Positions 45,801 through 54,720 are shown, counted from the first letter of the stretch. The stretch is DNA of 64,000 bases from Candidatus Aminicenantota bacterium (GCA_014360005.1 JACIYI010000007.1:1-64000), one strand, 5' to 3'. Translations and numbers: made by a program. Notes: a model not told the origin generated them from the sequence alone.

Positions 45801-46417
45801 CTTCGCCTGAAATCTTCCAGGTACTGAGGCTCAAAAAGTTCAGCCAGCGTTTCATAAGGCAAGATTTCTATCTTCTGCACTTCGCTTGAGGTGCGGAAGC
45901 CGTCGAAAAAGTGAAGGAAGGGAATCTTGCTCTTGAGGCTGGCCAGGTGGCAGACGATGGCCAGGTCCATGATTTCCTGAACAGAACCGGAGCACATCAG
46001 GGCGAAACCGGTATTGCGAGCGGCCATGACATCGGAATGGTCGCCGAAAATAGACAGGGACTGGCAGGCCAGAGACCGGGCCGAAACGTGAAAAACTGTC
46101 GGCAGCAGTTCCCCGGCGATTTTGTGCATGTTAGGCAGCATCAACATCAGGCCCTGGGAAGCGGTAAAGGTGGTGGTCAGACAGCCGGCGCTTAGCGAGC
46201 CATGGACGGCTCCGGCGGCTCCGGCTTCCGACTGCATTTCCACCACTTCCACGGTCTGGCCGAAAATATTTTTTCGGCCCTGAGCGGACCATTCATCGGC
46301 CATCTCTCCCATGGTGGAAGAGGGAGTGATAGGATAGATGGAAGCTACTTCGGAATAAGCATAGGCCACATGAGTGGCCGCGGTATTACCATCGATCGCT
46401 TTAAATATTTTGGCCAT
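42899..46417 (-). CDS. nifJ: Pyruvate:ferredoxin (flavodoxin) oxidoreductase
   Basis: A 1172-residue single-chain PFOR that converts pyruvate and CoA to acetyl-CoA, CO2 and reduced ferredoxin. Domains in order: the alpha/N-terminal TPP-type domain (AYAYSEVASIYPITPSSTMGE), a central domain with the gamma-type region (GYGSDGTVGANKNSITIIG), an 8Fe-8S ferredoxin domain near 700-770 (CIQCNQCTFVCPHA and CVGCGVCVETCPAKEKAL), and the C-terminal TPP-binding domain (GCGETPYIKLATQLFG, GDGWAYDIGFGGLDH). Extra Cys in ACGGCGE serve the proximal cluster. It marks anaerobic fermentative metabolism. AAGGAG precedes the ATG. Confidence 0.95.
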   Translation of the reverse strand: MAKIFKAIDGNTAATHVAYAYSEVASIYPITPSSTMGEMADEWSAQGRKNIFGQTVEVVEMQSEAGAAGAVHGSLSAGCLTTTFTASQGLMLMLPNMHKIAGELLPTVFHVSARSLACQSLSIFGDHSDVMAARNTGFALMCSGSVQEIMDLAIVCHLASLKSKIPFLHFFDGFRTSSEVQKIEILPYETLAELFEPQYLEDFRRRAMNPEKPMMKVGAENPDVYFQGRETVNKYYAATPGIVQEYMDKVARVTGRQYHLFDYFGAPDADRVIVIMGSGAETAEETIDYLNKHGYKVGLVKVRLYRPFSVEALNAVIPQTVKKIAVLDRTKEPGAIGEPLYLDVVSALCGRDVKIIGGRYGLSSKEFTPAMVKAVYDHLAGACFHGFTVGIEDDVTKTSLPVGSVLETEPEGTVRCKFWGYGSDGTVGANKNSITIIGDNTDLYAQGYFEYDSKKSGGVTISHLRFGKYPIKSEYLLNTVDFVALHKPAYIGRYDVLEGLRPGGVFLLNSPWPKEEVFEHLTADMQKTIIEKKIKVYNIDAFKIAQEVGLKNRINTIMQVCFFKISGVLPEDKAIDLIKKAIHKTYHKKGEDVVAKNLKAVDRSLEALEEVPIPDKITRSAPVPRLIPEEADDFARQVIEPIMHFKGNTIPVSRMPEDGRIPTNTAKLEKRGIAEEVPRWLPENCIQCNQCTFVCPHAAIRVKQILPDDLKNAPATFSILVSNTKNDKNLKYRLQVYIEDCVGCGVCVETCPAKEKALVMVPIDEERAAGQNENEKFFDSLPDSLLDGVKIDTIKGSQFLTPLFEFSGACGGCGETPYIKLATQLFGDRMIIANATGCSSIYGGTFPVSPYATNKEGKGPAWANSLFEDNAEYGFGMRLAVDTRRRQLWANLNAALEAGTLPELMEAFQKMKELWNDKGDQAKTTARKIQELLPRALAKNDAAKPYLTRIAELQDYLVDKSVWCIGGDGWAYDIGFGGLDHVVAMNRNVNLLVLDTEVYSNTGGQASKSTPTGSRAKFASSGKKTVKKDLGRMVMSYGYVYVASVAMGANMNQCLKAFLEAEAYDGPSLIIAYSPCINHGIDMSKSQQEEKLAVDTGYWILYRYNPMLAREGKNPFILDSKEPKLDYETFLKNEIRYRSVMQDYPDIARQLFAQAAQEAKKRYEYYKKLAEG

Positions 46418-46447
46418 CTAAAATCTCCTTATTAAATTAAACAAATT

Positions 46448-46456
46448 ATTATATCA
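46448..46456 (-). promoter_or_regulatory. Extended -10 promoter of the PFOR gene
   Basis: TGATATAAT on the reverse strand combines a TGn extension with a perfect TATAAT. It lies 31 bases before the ATG, leaving room for the AAGGAG site. The -35 region is weak. Confidence 0.5.
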
Positions 46457-46491
46457 GAATGCCATCGAATATCTAATATTAGCCAGAAATT

Positions 46492-47097
46492 TTATCCCTT
46501 GAGCTCGGTCCGGCCCTCCAGGGCTTTCTTGATGGTCAGCTGGTCGGCGAAATCCAGGTCGGCTCCCACCGGCAGACCCATGGCCAGCCGGGTGATTTTA
46601 ACCGGTATCTCCCTCAATACCTGGCAGATAAGCGAGGCCGTGGCTTCGCCCTCGACCGTGGGGTTGGTAGCGATGATCACCTCCTGGAACTGGCCGTTTT
46701 TTATCCGGCTGACCAGCTTTTCTAGCCGGAGCTCATCCGGACCTATGCCCTTAATCGGCGACAGCGAGCCCAGCAGCACGTGATAGCGGCCAGAAAAGAC
46801 TCCGGTCTTTTCGATGGAAGCCACGTTGAACGGTTCTTCCACCACGCACAGCTGTTCATCGTTGCGCCGGCGGTCGGTGCACAGCAGGCAGGGGTCAACA
46901 TCGGTTATGTTATTGCAGACCGAGCAGTAAAAAATTTTATTCTTGACCTCAACGATAGTCCGAACCAGCTCGGCCACTTCTTCGGACGGCAGGCCCAGCA
47001 GGTGAAAGGCCAGGCGCTGGGCTGATTTCAGGCCGACCCCGGGAAACTTTCTCAAGTGCTCGATTAGCTCATGTAGCGGCCGGGCGTATTCAAACAT
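46492..47097 (-). CDS. recR: Recombination protein RecR
   Basis: A 201-residue RecFOR-pathway protein. It has an N-terminal helix-hairpin-helix (LRKFPGVGLKSAQRLAFHLL), the Cys4 zinc finger (FYCSVCNNITDVDPCLLC, about 54-71), the Toprim domain (LCVVEEPFNVASIEKTGVF) and a C-terminal Walker-like region (TRLAMGLPVGADLDFAD). It belongs to the conserved dnaX-ybaB-recR set and follows ybaB by 14 bases. Confidence 0.95.
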   Translation of the reverse strand: MFEYARPLHELIEHLRKFPGVGLKSAQRLAFHLLGLPSEEVAELVRTIVEVKNKIFYCSVCNNITDVDPCLLCTDRRRNDEQLCVVEEPFNVASIEKTGVFSGRYHVLLGSLSPIKGIGPDELRLEKLVSRIKNGQFQEVIIATNPTVEGEATASLICQVLREIPVKITRLAMGLPVGADLDFADQLTIKKALEGRTELKG

Positions 47098-47111
47098 CTT
47101 AGTTGACTCCC

Positions 47112-47423
47112 TCAGAACAGCCCAGGAATTTTCAGGCCCCCGGCCAGCCCGGACATCCTGGATTGAACCTCGGAATCGACTTTGGCCACGGCATCCCGGA
47201 AAGCCGAGACAATCAGGTCCTGGAGCATTTCCAGGTCCTCCCGGTTGACCACTTCCGGGTCCAGCTTGACCTCCAGGCAGTTTTTCTGGCCGTCGAGGAC
47301 CACGGTCACCATGCCGCCGCCGCTCGAGCCTTCCACCCTCATCTGGGCCAGCTCTTGCTGCAGTTTTTCCTGCATTTCCTGGGCGGCCTTCATCATCTTT
47401 TGCAGGTCAGCTAAATTTTTCAT
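47112..47423 (-). CDS. YbaB/EbfC family nucleoid-associated protein
   Basis: A 103-residue DNA-binding protein. The N-terminal helix (NLADLQKMMKAAQEMQEKLQQEL) and the central GGGMVTVVLDGQKNCLEVKLDPE strand region match the family. It binds DNA as a dimer and is usually found between dnaX and recR, as here. GAGGAAG lies before the ATG. Confidence 0.93.
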   Translation of the reverse strand: MKNLADLQKMMKAAQEMQEKLQQELAQMRVEGSSGGGMVTVVLDGQKNCLEVKLDPEVVNREDLEMLQDLIVSAFRDAVAKVDSEVQSRMSGLAGGLKIPGLF

Positions 47424-47453
47424 CTATCTTCCTCTTTATGTTTAGGCTCTGCA

Positions 47454-49187
47454 TTAATTCTTTCCCGGTTTTTTCCGGACGGCAATCACCTGGCCCTTAA
47501 GGGTATCGAGCAGGGCTCTGGTCTTTGGGTTCTGGAGCAGGGCTCTGGCTTCTTCACTATTATTTTTGATCGGCTCGCCACCCGTTTCCCGGACTGTGGC
47601 TGGTGGCCTGTTGTTGGGGGTTGCTGGGGAAAGCGGACCCATCTCTTCAATTATTAATTCGACTTTCAGACTGCTCAACTCCCCTGCCACCCGGTTGAGA
47701 TAAACCAAGTTCTGCCGGACCAGGTCGGCGAAATGCTTCCGGTCGTGGGCGTATATCAAGCGGATGGAGCCGGCTTCGGTTTCTACCCGGTTTACCATCT
47801 TCAGAATGGGAGCCAGAGCCGGTTTTTCCCGGACTACCCGGAAATAGAGTTCATCGGCCTGTTCCTGGTTGAAAATGGACGGGCCGTTGTGAGCTGGGGC
47901 GGCCTGGTTTTTTCTGGCCAGTCCGATCTCGGGTGACCGGAGCGAACTCTTGGGTCGTGGTTGACTTTCGCTCTTAGCGGGCTGATAGTTGGGTTTGGGC
48001 GAAGCGGCCACTGGAGCCTTGTCTTTCATCAGGGAAATTTCTTCCAGGGCCTGTTCCAGAGGTTTCAGGCGGTTCAGGTAGCTGAGCTTTATCAGCCAGG
48101 ATTCCAGGTAAATCCGGGGCTGGGAAGAATAGCGCAGACCGGTCTCGCCTTCCTGCAGCATCAGGAGGTAGCGCAACAATTCTTCACCCTGGAAATCCCC
48201 GGCTATCTGCTGCAGCTGCTTGATTTCCTCTTTCGACAGCAAAAGCAGGCCGGTTGGGTCGGAAGAAATCCTGGCCAGTAACAGGTTGCGGAAATACTCG
48301 ATCAACCCACTGTAAAAATGCCTGAGGTCGATTCCGGCTGAAACCAGGGAGTCAACCAGCGGGAAGATATCTTGGCTGCGCCCCTGCAGGATGGCCCCGG
48401 CCAGATTCTCAAACAGACTGCGGTTGACCACTCCCAGGACTTCTTCCGTTTCCTTATCCTGGACCCGGTTCCCGCTGAAGGAGACCACCATGTCCAGCAG
48501 GGTCTCGGCATCGCGCAGGGAGCCGTCGGCCGCTTCGGCCATCAGTTTCAGGCTGTAAGGGCTAATGACGATCTTTTCCTGGCCGGCGATATACTGCAGA
48601 TGGCTGATTATCTGCTGCTGGCCCAGCCGTTTGAAGACAAAATGCTGGCAGCGGGAAGCGATGGTCCGGGGCACTTTATGAAACTCGGTGGTGGCGAAAA
48701 TGAAAACAGTCCTGGTCGGTGGCTCTTCCAGTGTTTTGAGCAGGGCGTTAAAGGCATCCCGGCTGAGCTGGTGCACTTCATCTATGATTATCACCCGGTA
48801 ACGGCTGTGCATTGGTTCGTACTGGATGCTATCTCGCAGAGCCTTGACGTCTTCAATGCCGCGGTTGGAGGCTCCGTCTATCTCAATGAAATCCAGCAGT
48901 GATTCTTCGTTGATGGCTTTGCACATAAAGCACTGGTTGCAGGGTTCAGGAGTAGGGCCCTGTTCGCAGTTCAGAGCTTTGGCCAGGATTCTGGCTACGG
49001 TGGTTTTGCCCACTCCCCTCATGCCAGAAAAAAGATAGGCATGACCGATGCGGTTTTCCTTGATGGCATTCTGGATGGTGCGGACAACTGCCTCCTGGCC
49101 GACCACCTCCCGGAATTGCCGCGGGCGGTATTTTCTGGCCAGAACCAGGTAGCCGGATTTGCTGCTGTCTTCAGGTCTGGATGACAT
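47454..49187 (-). CDS. dnaX: DNA polymerase III gamma/tau subunit
   Basis: A 577-residue clamp-loader ATPase. It begins LVLARKYRPRQFREVVGQ. Walker A is SGMRGVGKTTVARIL (about 54-68). A Cys4 zinc module is formed by CEQGPTPEPCNQCFMC. The DEAH-like Walker B is IDEVHQLSRDAFNALLKTLEEPP, followed by the sensor block FIFATTEFHKVP. A Pro/Ser-rich linker near 400-440 leads to a tau-like C-terminal domain. It starts the dnaX-ybaB-recR unit. The ATG lacks a Shine-Dalgarno and lies nine bases after a TAAATT, another possible leaderless start. Confidence 0.94.
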   Translation of the reverse strand: MSSRPEDSSKSGYLVLARKYRPRQFREVVGQEAVVRTIQNAIKENRIGHAYLFSGMRGVGKTTVARILAKALNCEQGPTPEPCNQCFMCKAINEESLLDFIEIDGASNRGIEDVKALRDSIQYEPMHSRYRVIIIDEVHQLSRDAFNALLKTLEEPPTRTVFIFATTEFHKVPRTIASRCQHFVFKRLGQQQIISHLQYIAGQEKIVISPYSLKLMAEAADGSLRDAETLLDMVVSFSGNRVQDKETEEVLGVVNRSLFENLAGAILQGRSQDIFPLVDSLVSAGIDLRHFYSGLIEYFRNLLLARISSDPTGLLLLSKEEIKQLQQIAGDFQGEELLRYLLMLQEGETGLRYSSQPRIYLESWLIKLSYLNRLKPLEQALEEISLMKDKAPVAASPKPNYQPAKSESQPRPKSSLRSPEIGLARKNQAAPAHNGPSIFNQEQADELYFRVVREKPALAPILKMVNRVETEAGSIRLIYAHDRKHFADLVRQNLVYLNRVAGELSSLKVELIIEEMGPLSPATPNNRPPATVRETGGEPIKNNSEEARALLQNPKTRALLDTLKGQVIAVRKKPGKN

Positions 49188-49311
49188 TGGTTTTTGAATT
49201 TAAGGATTTCAGGGCTTATCTTACCACAACCCCGATAAATTTCAAACTGACCGGCAACCAGTCCAGGTTTCTGATGATTTTTCTGCGGTTATCATATAAA
49301 ATTTCTAACAA

Positions 49312-50181
49312 ATGAAAACCAGAAGTCAGGGTCTGCTGCTGGTTCACCTGGCCGTCCTGTTCTTTGGTTTCCCGGGGGTAATCGGCAAGCTGCTGCCGCT
49401 CACTCCGGTCCAGCTAACCTGGTTCCGGGTTTTTCTGGCCAGCCTGGGCCTGCTGGCCATCCTTATCTGGCAGAGAGAAAAATTCAACCTGAGAAGGGGT
49501 GGCGACCTGTGGTTGATTCTGGCTTCAGGCCTGCTGCTGGGATTTCACTGGACAGCTTTCTTCCGCTCGGTCCAGGTGTCGACAGTGGCTGTGGGCTTGC
49601 TATCCTACTCCACCTTTCCCATCTTCACCGTCTTTCTGGAACCCTGGCTGCTGCGCCTGAAATTCAGAAAATCCTACTTGCTGCTGGCCCTGGCCTGTTT
49701 CCTTGGAGTGGCCCTGATGGTGCCGGAATTCAGGTTGAGCAACAGGATTTTCCTGGGAGTGATCTGGGGAATTCTATCGGGGTTGTCTTTTTCCTTGCTG
49801 ACTATCGTCAACCGGGTGCTTTCACCCCGGTATTCCAGCTTGCTGGTAGCCTTCTATCAGGATGGTCTGGCCATGATTTTTCTACTGCCGCTGTTTCTCT
49901 CCCACCCGCCTTCTCTGGATTTCGGAGTCAGAGACCTCTCTCTGCTACTATTTCTGGGATTGGTCTGCACCGCCGGGGCTCACACCATGTTTATCAGGGG
50001 ATTGAGATTCATCGAAGCCCGTTTGAGCAGCCTGCTCAGCTCTCTGGAACCGGTCTATGGAATCATCTTCGGCTATCTCTGGTTGCGGGAAATCCCGGAC
50101 CTCAGGACCATCGGCGGAGGACTGCTAATCCTAGCCTCGGTCGCCATCATTTCCTGGCAGAGCCTGGATTATAAATCTTAA
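49312..50181 (+). CDS. EamA/DMT-superfamily transporter
   Basis: A 289-residue integral membrane protein with about ten hydrophobic segments in two EamA repeats. Repeat 1 runs from LLVHLAVLFFGFPGVIGKL, and repeat 2 from IFLGVIWGILSGLSFSLLTIV. The repeat 2 end block SSLEPVYGIIFGYLWLREIP is typical. Drug/metabolite transporters export amino acids or other small molecules; the substrate is not predictable. TATAAA at 49295-49300 is 11 bases before the ATG and no ribosome site is visible. Confidence 0.85.
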   Translation: MKTRSQGLLLVHLAVLFFGFPGVIGKLLPLTPVQLTWFRVFLASLGLLAILIWQREKFNLRRGGDLWLILASGLLLGFHWTAFFRSVQVSTVAVGLLSYSTFPIFTVFLEPWLLRLKFRKSYLLLALACFLGVALMVPEFRLSNRIFLGVIWGILSGLSFSLLTIVNRVLSPRYSSLLVAFYQDGLAMIFLLPLFLSHPPSLDFGVRDLSLLLFLGLVCTAGAHTMFIRGLRFIEARLSSLLSSLEPVYGIIFGYLWLREIPDLRTIGGGLLILASVAIISWQSLDYKS

Positions 50182-50193
50182 CTTTCTCTGTGC

Positions 50194-51348
50194 TTACTTC
50201 TTTTCTTTTTCTGTTTTGCGCCTCAGGTTTTCTTTCCGGATGACCTTTTTTTCCTCAGCCTGTCTTTTCTGCAGTTCCTGCTTTTCCTGCTCGTGTTTTT
50301 TCTTCAATTCTTCTATCCTGGCCTGGAGCTCGGTCAGCTTACGCTGTTTTTCCTGGGGCGGAGCTTGCCTGGTTTCTTCTTCGGCTTTTCTTTTTAGCTG
50401 TTCCAGTTCCAGCTTCTGGGTCCTTTCCAGCAGGCTGGCTTCCTGGCGGTGAATAACCTCAACTTTTTCCGGCCCGGCTTCCTCGGCCAGCCTGATTTTC
50501 TTTGCGGCTTCTTCCTTTGGCAGCGAGTTTTTGGGAGTCACCTGTTCCTGTTTTATCTGCGGCCTGTAAATTCTGACTTCGTCCAGGCCGCTGCCGGCTT
50601 CTTCGGGTTTCTGCACTTGCCTGACTGTGACCTTGGTCACCGGTCTCCGGGTGAGCCTTTCTATTTCCTGAGGGGAAAGAGCATCATTCACCAGGGTATA
50701 ACGGTCCTTGACCGTGTATCTGTCTCTGATGACGGTAAAATTGATGATGGTGATGTTCCTTTCCGGCGGCAGAATCCAGGGACTCAACTGGTTAGAATGA
50801 AATCTCCGGCCTTCAACAAATACCCAGTAATGGTGGGGCAGGTCACGTCGAGGCCAGCGCAGTCCATAGCCGGCTACGAATTCCACTCCGGGTGGTAAAG
50901 GAGCCCAGCCGATATAAAGGTCGCCGAACCTCCAGACCACCCAGGCCGGGGCCCAGATGACATCCGGAACCCAGAACCAGCCCAGCCTGTTATCCCAGCC
51001 CCATCTGCCGTAATGAAACGGAATCCAGCCCCAGGGATGGTTGGAAACCCAGGTCCAGCCATATTCGGTCCAGACCCAGCGTCCTTGAGTATAAGGTCGC
51101 CAGTGGCGGCCGACACCCCTGGGCACCCAGACATAACCATAGGGGTTATAGTTGACCCAGAACCCGTAACGGCCAAGATAATCGTAAATAAAACTGATGG
51201 AAATCTCGCCATAAACCGCTGGGGGGGCAGCAACCGGCGGTGGCTCGTAGGTTCTGGCCGCAGGCCTTCTGGATTCATCATAAGGAACATATAAGATACA
51301 GCTTGAAGCCAGTAAAATGAGCGCTAAAACCAGGCTGGCTCTTTTCAT
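50194..51348 (-). CDS. DUF6600-like lipoprotein with Trp-rich repeats and a charged coiled-coil tail
   Basis: A 384-residue envelope protein. The signal ends in the lipobox LASSC (about residue 16). The N-terminal half (about 45-190) is very rich in Trp, Tyr, Gly and Pro, with repeated units such as GYVWVPRGVGRHWRPYTQ, GRWVWTEYGWTWVSNHP and LGWFWVPDVIWAPAWV, as in DUF6600 proteins. From about 270 to the end it is a Lys/Glu/Gln-rich coiled coil. GGAGG lies five bases before the ATG at 51348; a longer upstream frame is not used. Function unknown, possibly a wall- or surface-associated structural protein. Confidence 0.75.
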   Translation of the reverse strand: MKRASLVLALILLASSCILYVPYDESRRPAARTYEPPPVAAPPAVYGEISISFIYDYLGRYGFWVNYNPYGYVWVPRGVGRHWRPYTQGRWVWTEYGWTWVSNHPWGWIPFHYGRWGWDNRLGWFWVPDVIWAPAWVVWRFGDLYIGWAPLPPGVEFVAGYGLRWPRRDLPHHYWVFVEGRRFHSNQLSPWILPPERNITIINFTVIRDRYTVKDRYTLVNDALSPQEIERLTRRPVTKVTVRQVQKPEEAGSGLDEVRIYRPQIKQEQVTPKNSLPKEEAAKKIRLAEEAGPEKVEVIHRQEASLLERTQKLELEQLKRKAEEETRQAPPQEKQRKLTELQARIEELKKKHEQEKQELQKRQAEEKKVIRKENLRRKTEKEKK

Positions 51349-51464
51349 CGTTTCCTCCTGCCCTAAATTTAGCAAGAAATATGCCGGCTTTCCGTCCCCG
51401 AACAGGCCGGCCAGACGGTCATTAACCAGCTTCAACCTGTCCTTTTTTCAGGACAGCTTTCCGT

Positions 51465-52676
51465 TCAGCTTTTCTCCAGCCTCTTGAATACCCTCTTTAT
51501 CCTTTTGAAGGCCCAGTCGAGTTCTTTCTTGCCAATGACCAGGGGCGGTGCAAACCGGATGACATGGTCGTGGGTTTCCTTGCAGAGCAGTCCTTCCTTC
51601 ATCAATTCCTCGCAGTAGCGGCGGGCACCGCCTGCTTCCGGCCAGAGCTCCACCCCGATTAGCAGCCCGCGGCCGCGGACCTCCTTGATTTTTTTGCTCT
51701 TGATGGTTTTGAGCTTTTCCAGAAAGTAGGCTCCTTTTTCTTCAGCATTTTTGACCAGGTTCTCATCCTGTATTACCCTAAGAGCTTCGCGGGCCACAGC
51801 GCAGGCTAAGGGGTTGCCGCCAAAAGTTGACCCGTGCTGACCCGGCTGGATGACCCCCATGATTTCATTGGTGGACAGGACGGCCGAGATGGCGTAACAG
51901 CCTCCACCCAGGGACTTGCCTATGACCAGCAGGTCGGGCTTGACCCCTTCGTATTCGCAGGCAAAAAGCCGCCCGACTCTTCCCAGCCCGGTCTGGATTT
52001 CGTCGGCTATGAACAGCACATTATTTTTTTTACAGATTTCCCAGGCCTGCTTCAGGAAACCGGCCGGCGGAATCAGGATGCCGGCTTCAGCCTGAATCGG
52101 TTCCACCAGGAAGGCGGCGGTGTTGGGGGTGATGGCTGCTTCCAAAGCGGCGGCGTCGCCAAAGGGAATAATCTTAAAGCCAGGGGTGAACGGCCCGAAG
52201 TCCTGGCGGTAGAGGGGTTCGGTAGAAAAGCTAATCACAGTGATGGTCCGGCCATGAAAATTATTGGCGCAGGCGATGATTTCGGCCTGGTCCTGGGGAA
52301 TTCCTTTTTTCTGATAGGCCCATTTCCTGGCAATTTTGATGGCAGTTTCCACAGCCTCGGCTCCAGAATTCATCGGCAGCACCTGATTGAAGCCGGTCAG
52401 GTCGCAAAGTTCCTTGGCCAGCAGTGGCCACTGGTCATTTCTGAAAGCCCTGGAAGTCAGGGTCAATGTTTTGGCCTGCTTCTGCATGGTCTTGACAATC
52501 CGCGGATGGCAGTGCCCTTGGTTAACGGCCGAGTAGGCACTCAGGAAATCCAAGTATTTTTTCCCCTCAACGTCCCACATCCAGATGCCCTTAGCCTTGG
52601 TGATGACCACATCCAGGGGGTGGTAGTTATGAGCGCCGTACAGGTCTTCAAGAACGATGTAATCACGATTCTCCAT
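51465..52676 (-). CDS. rocD: Ornithine aminotransferase
   Basis: A 403-residue class III PLP aminotransferase. The start [20 protein letters not shown] and the block [19 protein letters not shown] are those of ornithine-oxo-acid transaminase, which gives glutamate semialdehyde from ornithine in arginine breakdown. The PLP Lys is in [17 protein letters not shown], preceded by [13 protein letters not shown]. Other class III enzymes (acetylornithine type) are the main alternative. TGGAGT lies before the ATG. tRNA-Ser(GGA) is 25 bases upstream on the same strand. Confidence 0.9.
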   Translation of the reverse strand: MENRDYIVLEDLYGAHNYHPLDVVITKAKGIWMWDVEGKKYLDFLSAYSAVNQGHCHPRIVKTMQKQAKTLTLTSRAFRNDQWPLLAKELCDLTGFNQVLPMNSGAEAVETAIKIARKWAYQKKGIPQDQAEIIACANNFHGRTITVISFSTEPLYRQDFGPFTPGFKIIPFGDAAALEAAITPNTAAFLVEPIQAEAGILIPPAGFLKQAWEICKKNNVLFIADEIQTGLGRVGRLFACEYEGVKPDLLVIGKSLGGGCYAISAVLSTNEIMGVIQPGQHGSTFGGNPLACAVAREALRVIQDENLVKNAEEKGAYFLEKLKTIKSKKIKEVRGRGLLIGVELWPEAGGARRYCEELMKEGLLCKETHDHVIRFAPPLVIGKKELDWAFKRIKRVFKRLEKS

Positions 52677-52700
52677 GTTATTACTCCACTTAAAATTTTA

Positions 52701-52793
<93 letters not shown>

Positions 52794-52865
52794 GCTGGTT
52801 AAAATTCTTTTTTAGATTATCAGAATAACAGGTTCAAATCAATGGACATTGGAGCCGGCCGGCGA

Positions 52866-53897
52866 TTAAAAATCGCGCCAGTAAATTGAAATGATATCCT
52901 TAATCAGAGCCGCAGCCGCTCCCCGCGGGTCGGACTTGCCGCCGCTCAGGACAATGTAACCCATGCAATCAGTATAGAAGATTAGACCCTTGTTGCTGCC
53001 GTTAACCCCGGCCAGGGGGTGGTCCTGGTCCAGCAGGGCCAGGCCAACTTCCACCTTCCAGGGAACATCTGGATTTTCACGGCTGCAACGGCCAATCATT
53101 TTAATCGTCTTGCCCAGGCTGGCGGCTCTGGCTACCAGCTGTTCGTTAATTCCACTGAGGCCGTTGACTTTTATTTCAGACAGGCTGATGTCTGTTCCCA
53201 GAACCCGGTTGGCGATGATTACCATCTTAGCTGCCGTATCCCAGCCTTCTATGTCCTGGACCGGGTTGGGTTCGGCTATGCCCTTCTGGCTGGCCTCCAA
53301 CAGAGCCTGGGAAAAACTCAGGCCTTCGGCCATCCGGGTCAGGATGTAATTGGTTGTTCCATTTAAGATTCCTTCAATGGCTAAAATTTCAGCTCCGGCC
53401 AGAGAGTGAAGCCCGACATCGAGCGTCGGCAGGGCGGCGGCGGTGGCTCCGCTGGCTTTGAGGGCTACCTGTTTTTCCCGGGCCAGGGCGGCCAGTTCGG
53501 CCGGGTGTACCACCAGGGCTCCTTTGCTGGCCGTAACCACGTGCCAGCCCTTTTCCAGGGCAGTTCGCATCAGACCGTAACCGGGCTCGCCGGTCTTGAG
53601 GTCAGACGGTGTGCAATCTACCAACACTCCCGATTTGAATTCCTCCAGCAGGTCTTCCAGGCTGAAGGCCTGGACCCAGTTCGAAGGTTCGGACGGCTTG
53701 CCGCCGGGCGATTCAGCCGCCGTCACCAGCTTGCCGGTCCCGGAGAGCAGGACGGCGCCCGATCTTCTGATAATACCTTTGAGTTCAAGGAAAAGTCCAT
53801 ACCGTTCCCGGCAGTAATCGTATTTTTCTTTCAGCAATTCATAAAAGGCCCGGCCCACCCGGCCGAAGCCAACCAGAATGATGTTGACCTTTTGCAT
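52866..53897 (-). CDS. hom: Homoserine dehydrogenase, short form
   Basis: A 343-residue NAD(P)-dependent enzyme reducing aspartate semialdehyde to homoserine. The Rossmann motif is ILVGFGRVGRAFYEL. Substrate and catalytic blocks are VDCTPSDLKTGEPG, HVVTASKGALVVH, and EGILNGTTNYILTRM, with the Glu/Asp/Lys set in IEGWDTAAKMVIIAN. It lacks the C-terminal ACT domain. It sits between two tRNA-Ser genes on the same strand. thrC is nearby but on the opposite strand; a homoserine kinase gene is not seen. Confidence 0.9.
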   Translation of the reverse strand: MQKVNIILVGFGRVGRAFYELLKEKYDYCRERYGLFLELKGIIRRSGAVLLSGTGKLVTAAESPGGKPSEPSNWVQAFSLEDLLEEFKSGVLVDCTPSDLKTGEPGYGLMRTALEKGWHVVTASKGALVVHPAELAALAREKQVALKASGATAAALPTLDVGLHSLAGAEILAIEGILNGTTNYILTRMAEGLSFSQALLEASQKGIAEPNPVQDIEGWDTAAKMVIIANRVLGTDISLSEIKVNGLSGINEQLVARAASLGKTIKMIGRCSRENPDVPWKVEVGLALLDQDHPLAGVNGSNKGLIFYTDCMGYIVLSGGKSDPRGAAAALIKDIISIYWRDF

Positions 53898-53930
53898 CCT
53901 GACACCAACCGCGTCTTAAAATATTAATAA

Positions 53931-54025
53931 TGGCGGAGAGGGCGGGATTCGAACCCGCGATTCCGGTTATTACCCGGAATAACGGTTTTCGAGACCGTCG
54001 CCTTCAACCACTCGGCCACCTCTCC
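53931..54025 (-). tRNA. tRNA-Ser (CGA)
   Basis: A 95-base class II tRNA on the reverse strand with acceptor GGAGAGG/CCTCTCC, CCA encoded, a long variable arm and anticodon loop CTCGAAA (CGA). Its 3' part is identical to that of tRNA-Ser(GGA) 1.2 kb away. Confidence 0.95.
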
Positions 54026-54038
54026 GCTTTCCTGTAAT

Positions 54039-54551
54039 TTACTTGAAGCCTCGAGGCTTTGCAACCAGTTCCCCCCTTTTATTTTTCTTCAGCCTTCTTT
54101 TTTTGAAAAAATCCTTAAGCAACTGACCCGCTTCTTCCCGGCACAGTCCGGCCCTGATTTCCGGGCGGTGGTTGGCCGCGGCCAGATTGAATTTTAAGCC
54201 GGAGACCACCGCCCCGGCTTTGGGGTCCTCGGTGGCATAAACCAGCTTTTTAACCCGGGCCTGGATGATGGCTCCCAGGCACATGGGACAGGGTTCAACC
54301 GTTACATAAAGAATTGAGCCGGGCAGCCGATAATTGCCGGCCTTCCGGGCAGCTCGCCTGAGCACCACAATTTCGGCGTGGGCAGTGGGGTCAGCAGCGG
54401 CCAGTGGTCGGTTGTGCCCGCGGGCCAGAAGTTCAGAGCCCGCCACCAGCACCGCCCCCACTGGCACCTCTCCCCGCTCAGCCGCTTTTCGGGCTTCGGC
54501 CAGGGCCAGCCGCATGAAATAAACATCGTCTTTGACCGCTGGTTTTTTCAT
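54039..54551 (-). CDS. tadA: tRNA-specific adenosine deaminase
   Basis: A 170-residue zinc deaminase that converts A34 of tRNA-Arg to inosine. The zinc site is HAE in PTAHAEIVVLRRA (His ligand and catalytic Glu) plus the two Cys of EPCPMCLGAI. It is slightly longer than E. coli TadA, with a basic C-terminal tail (KKRRLKKNKRGEL). Its stop lies 13 bases from tRNA-Ser(CGA). The ATG has no Shine-Dalgarno and follows a promoter by nine bases (separate entry). Confidence 0.92.
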   Translation of the reverse strand: MKKPAVKDDVYFMRLALAEARKAAERGEVPVGAVLVAGSELLARGHNRPLAAADPTAHAEIVVLRRAARKAGNYRLPGSILYVTVEPCPMCLGAIIQARVKKLVYATEDPKAGAVVSGLKFNLAAANHRPEIRAGLCREEAGQLLKDFFKKRRLKKNKRGELVAKPRGFK

Positions 54552-54560
54552 CGCAGGACA

Positions 54561-54589
54561 ATTTTAAGACTAACCGTGGCCGCTGGCAA
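54561..54589 (-). promoter_or_regulatory. Promoter giving a leaderless tadA mRNA
   Basis: On the reverse strand TTGCCA (54589-54584), a 17-base spacer and TAAAAT (54566-54561). The ATG begins at 54551, nine bases further, leaving almost no leader and no ribosome site. Confidence 0.55.
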
Positions 54590-54711
54590 CAGCTTCCTGT
54601 TCCGGGGAAATTAATAATATTTCTATTTGAATAATAGGAAACGGCCGGCTGCTGTCAAATTCCTGCCCTTCCTATTTATCTTTACATACAGCTGTTGTTC
54701 GGGTAGACTTT

Positions 54712-54720
54712 TGGTATAAA
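54712..54720 (+). promoter_or_regulatory. Extended -10 promoter of thrC
   Basis: TGGTATAAA is a TGn-extended -10 element. The ATG at 54733 lies 12 bases after it with no ribosome site, so the mRNA leader would be about six bases. Confidence 0.45.
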
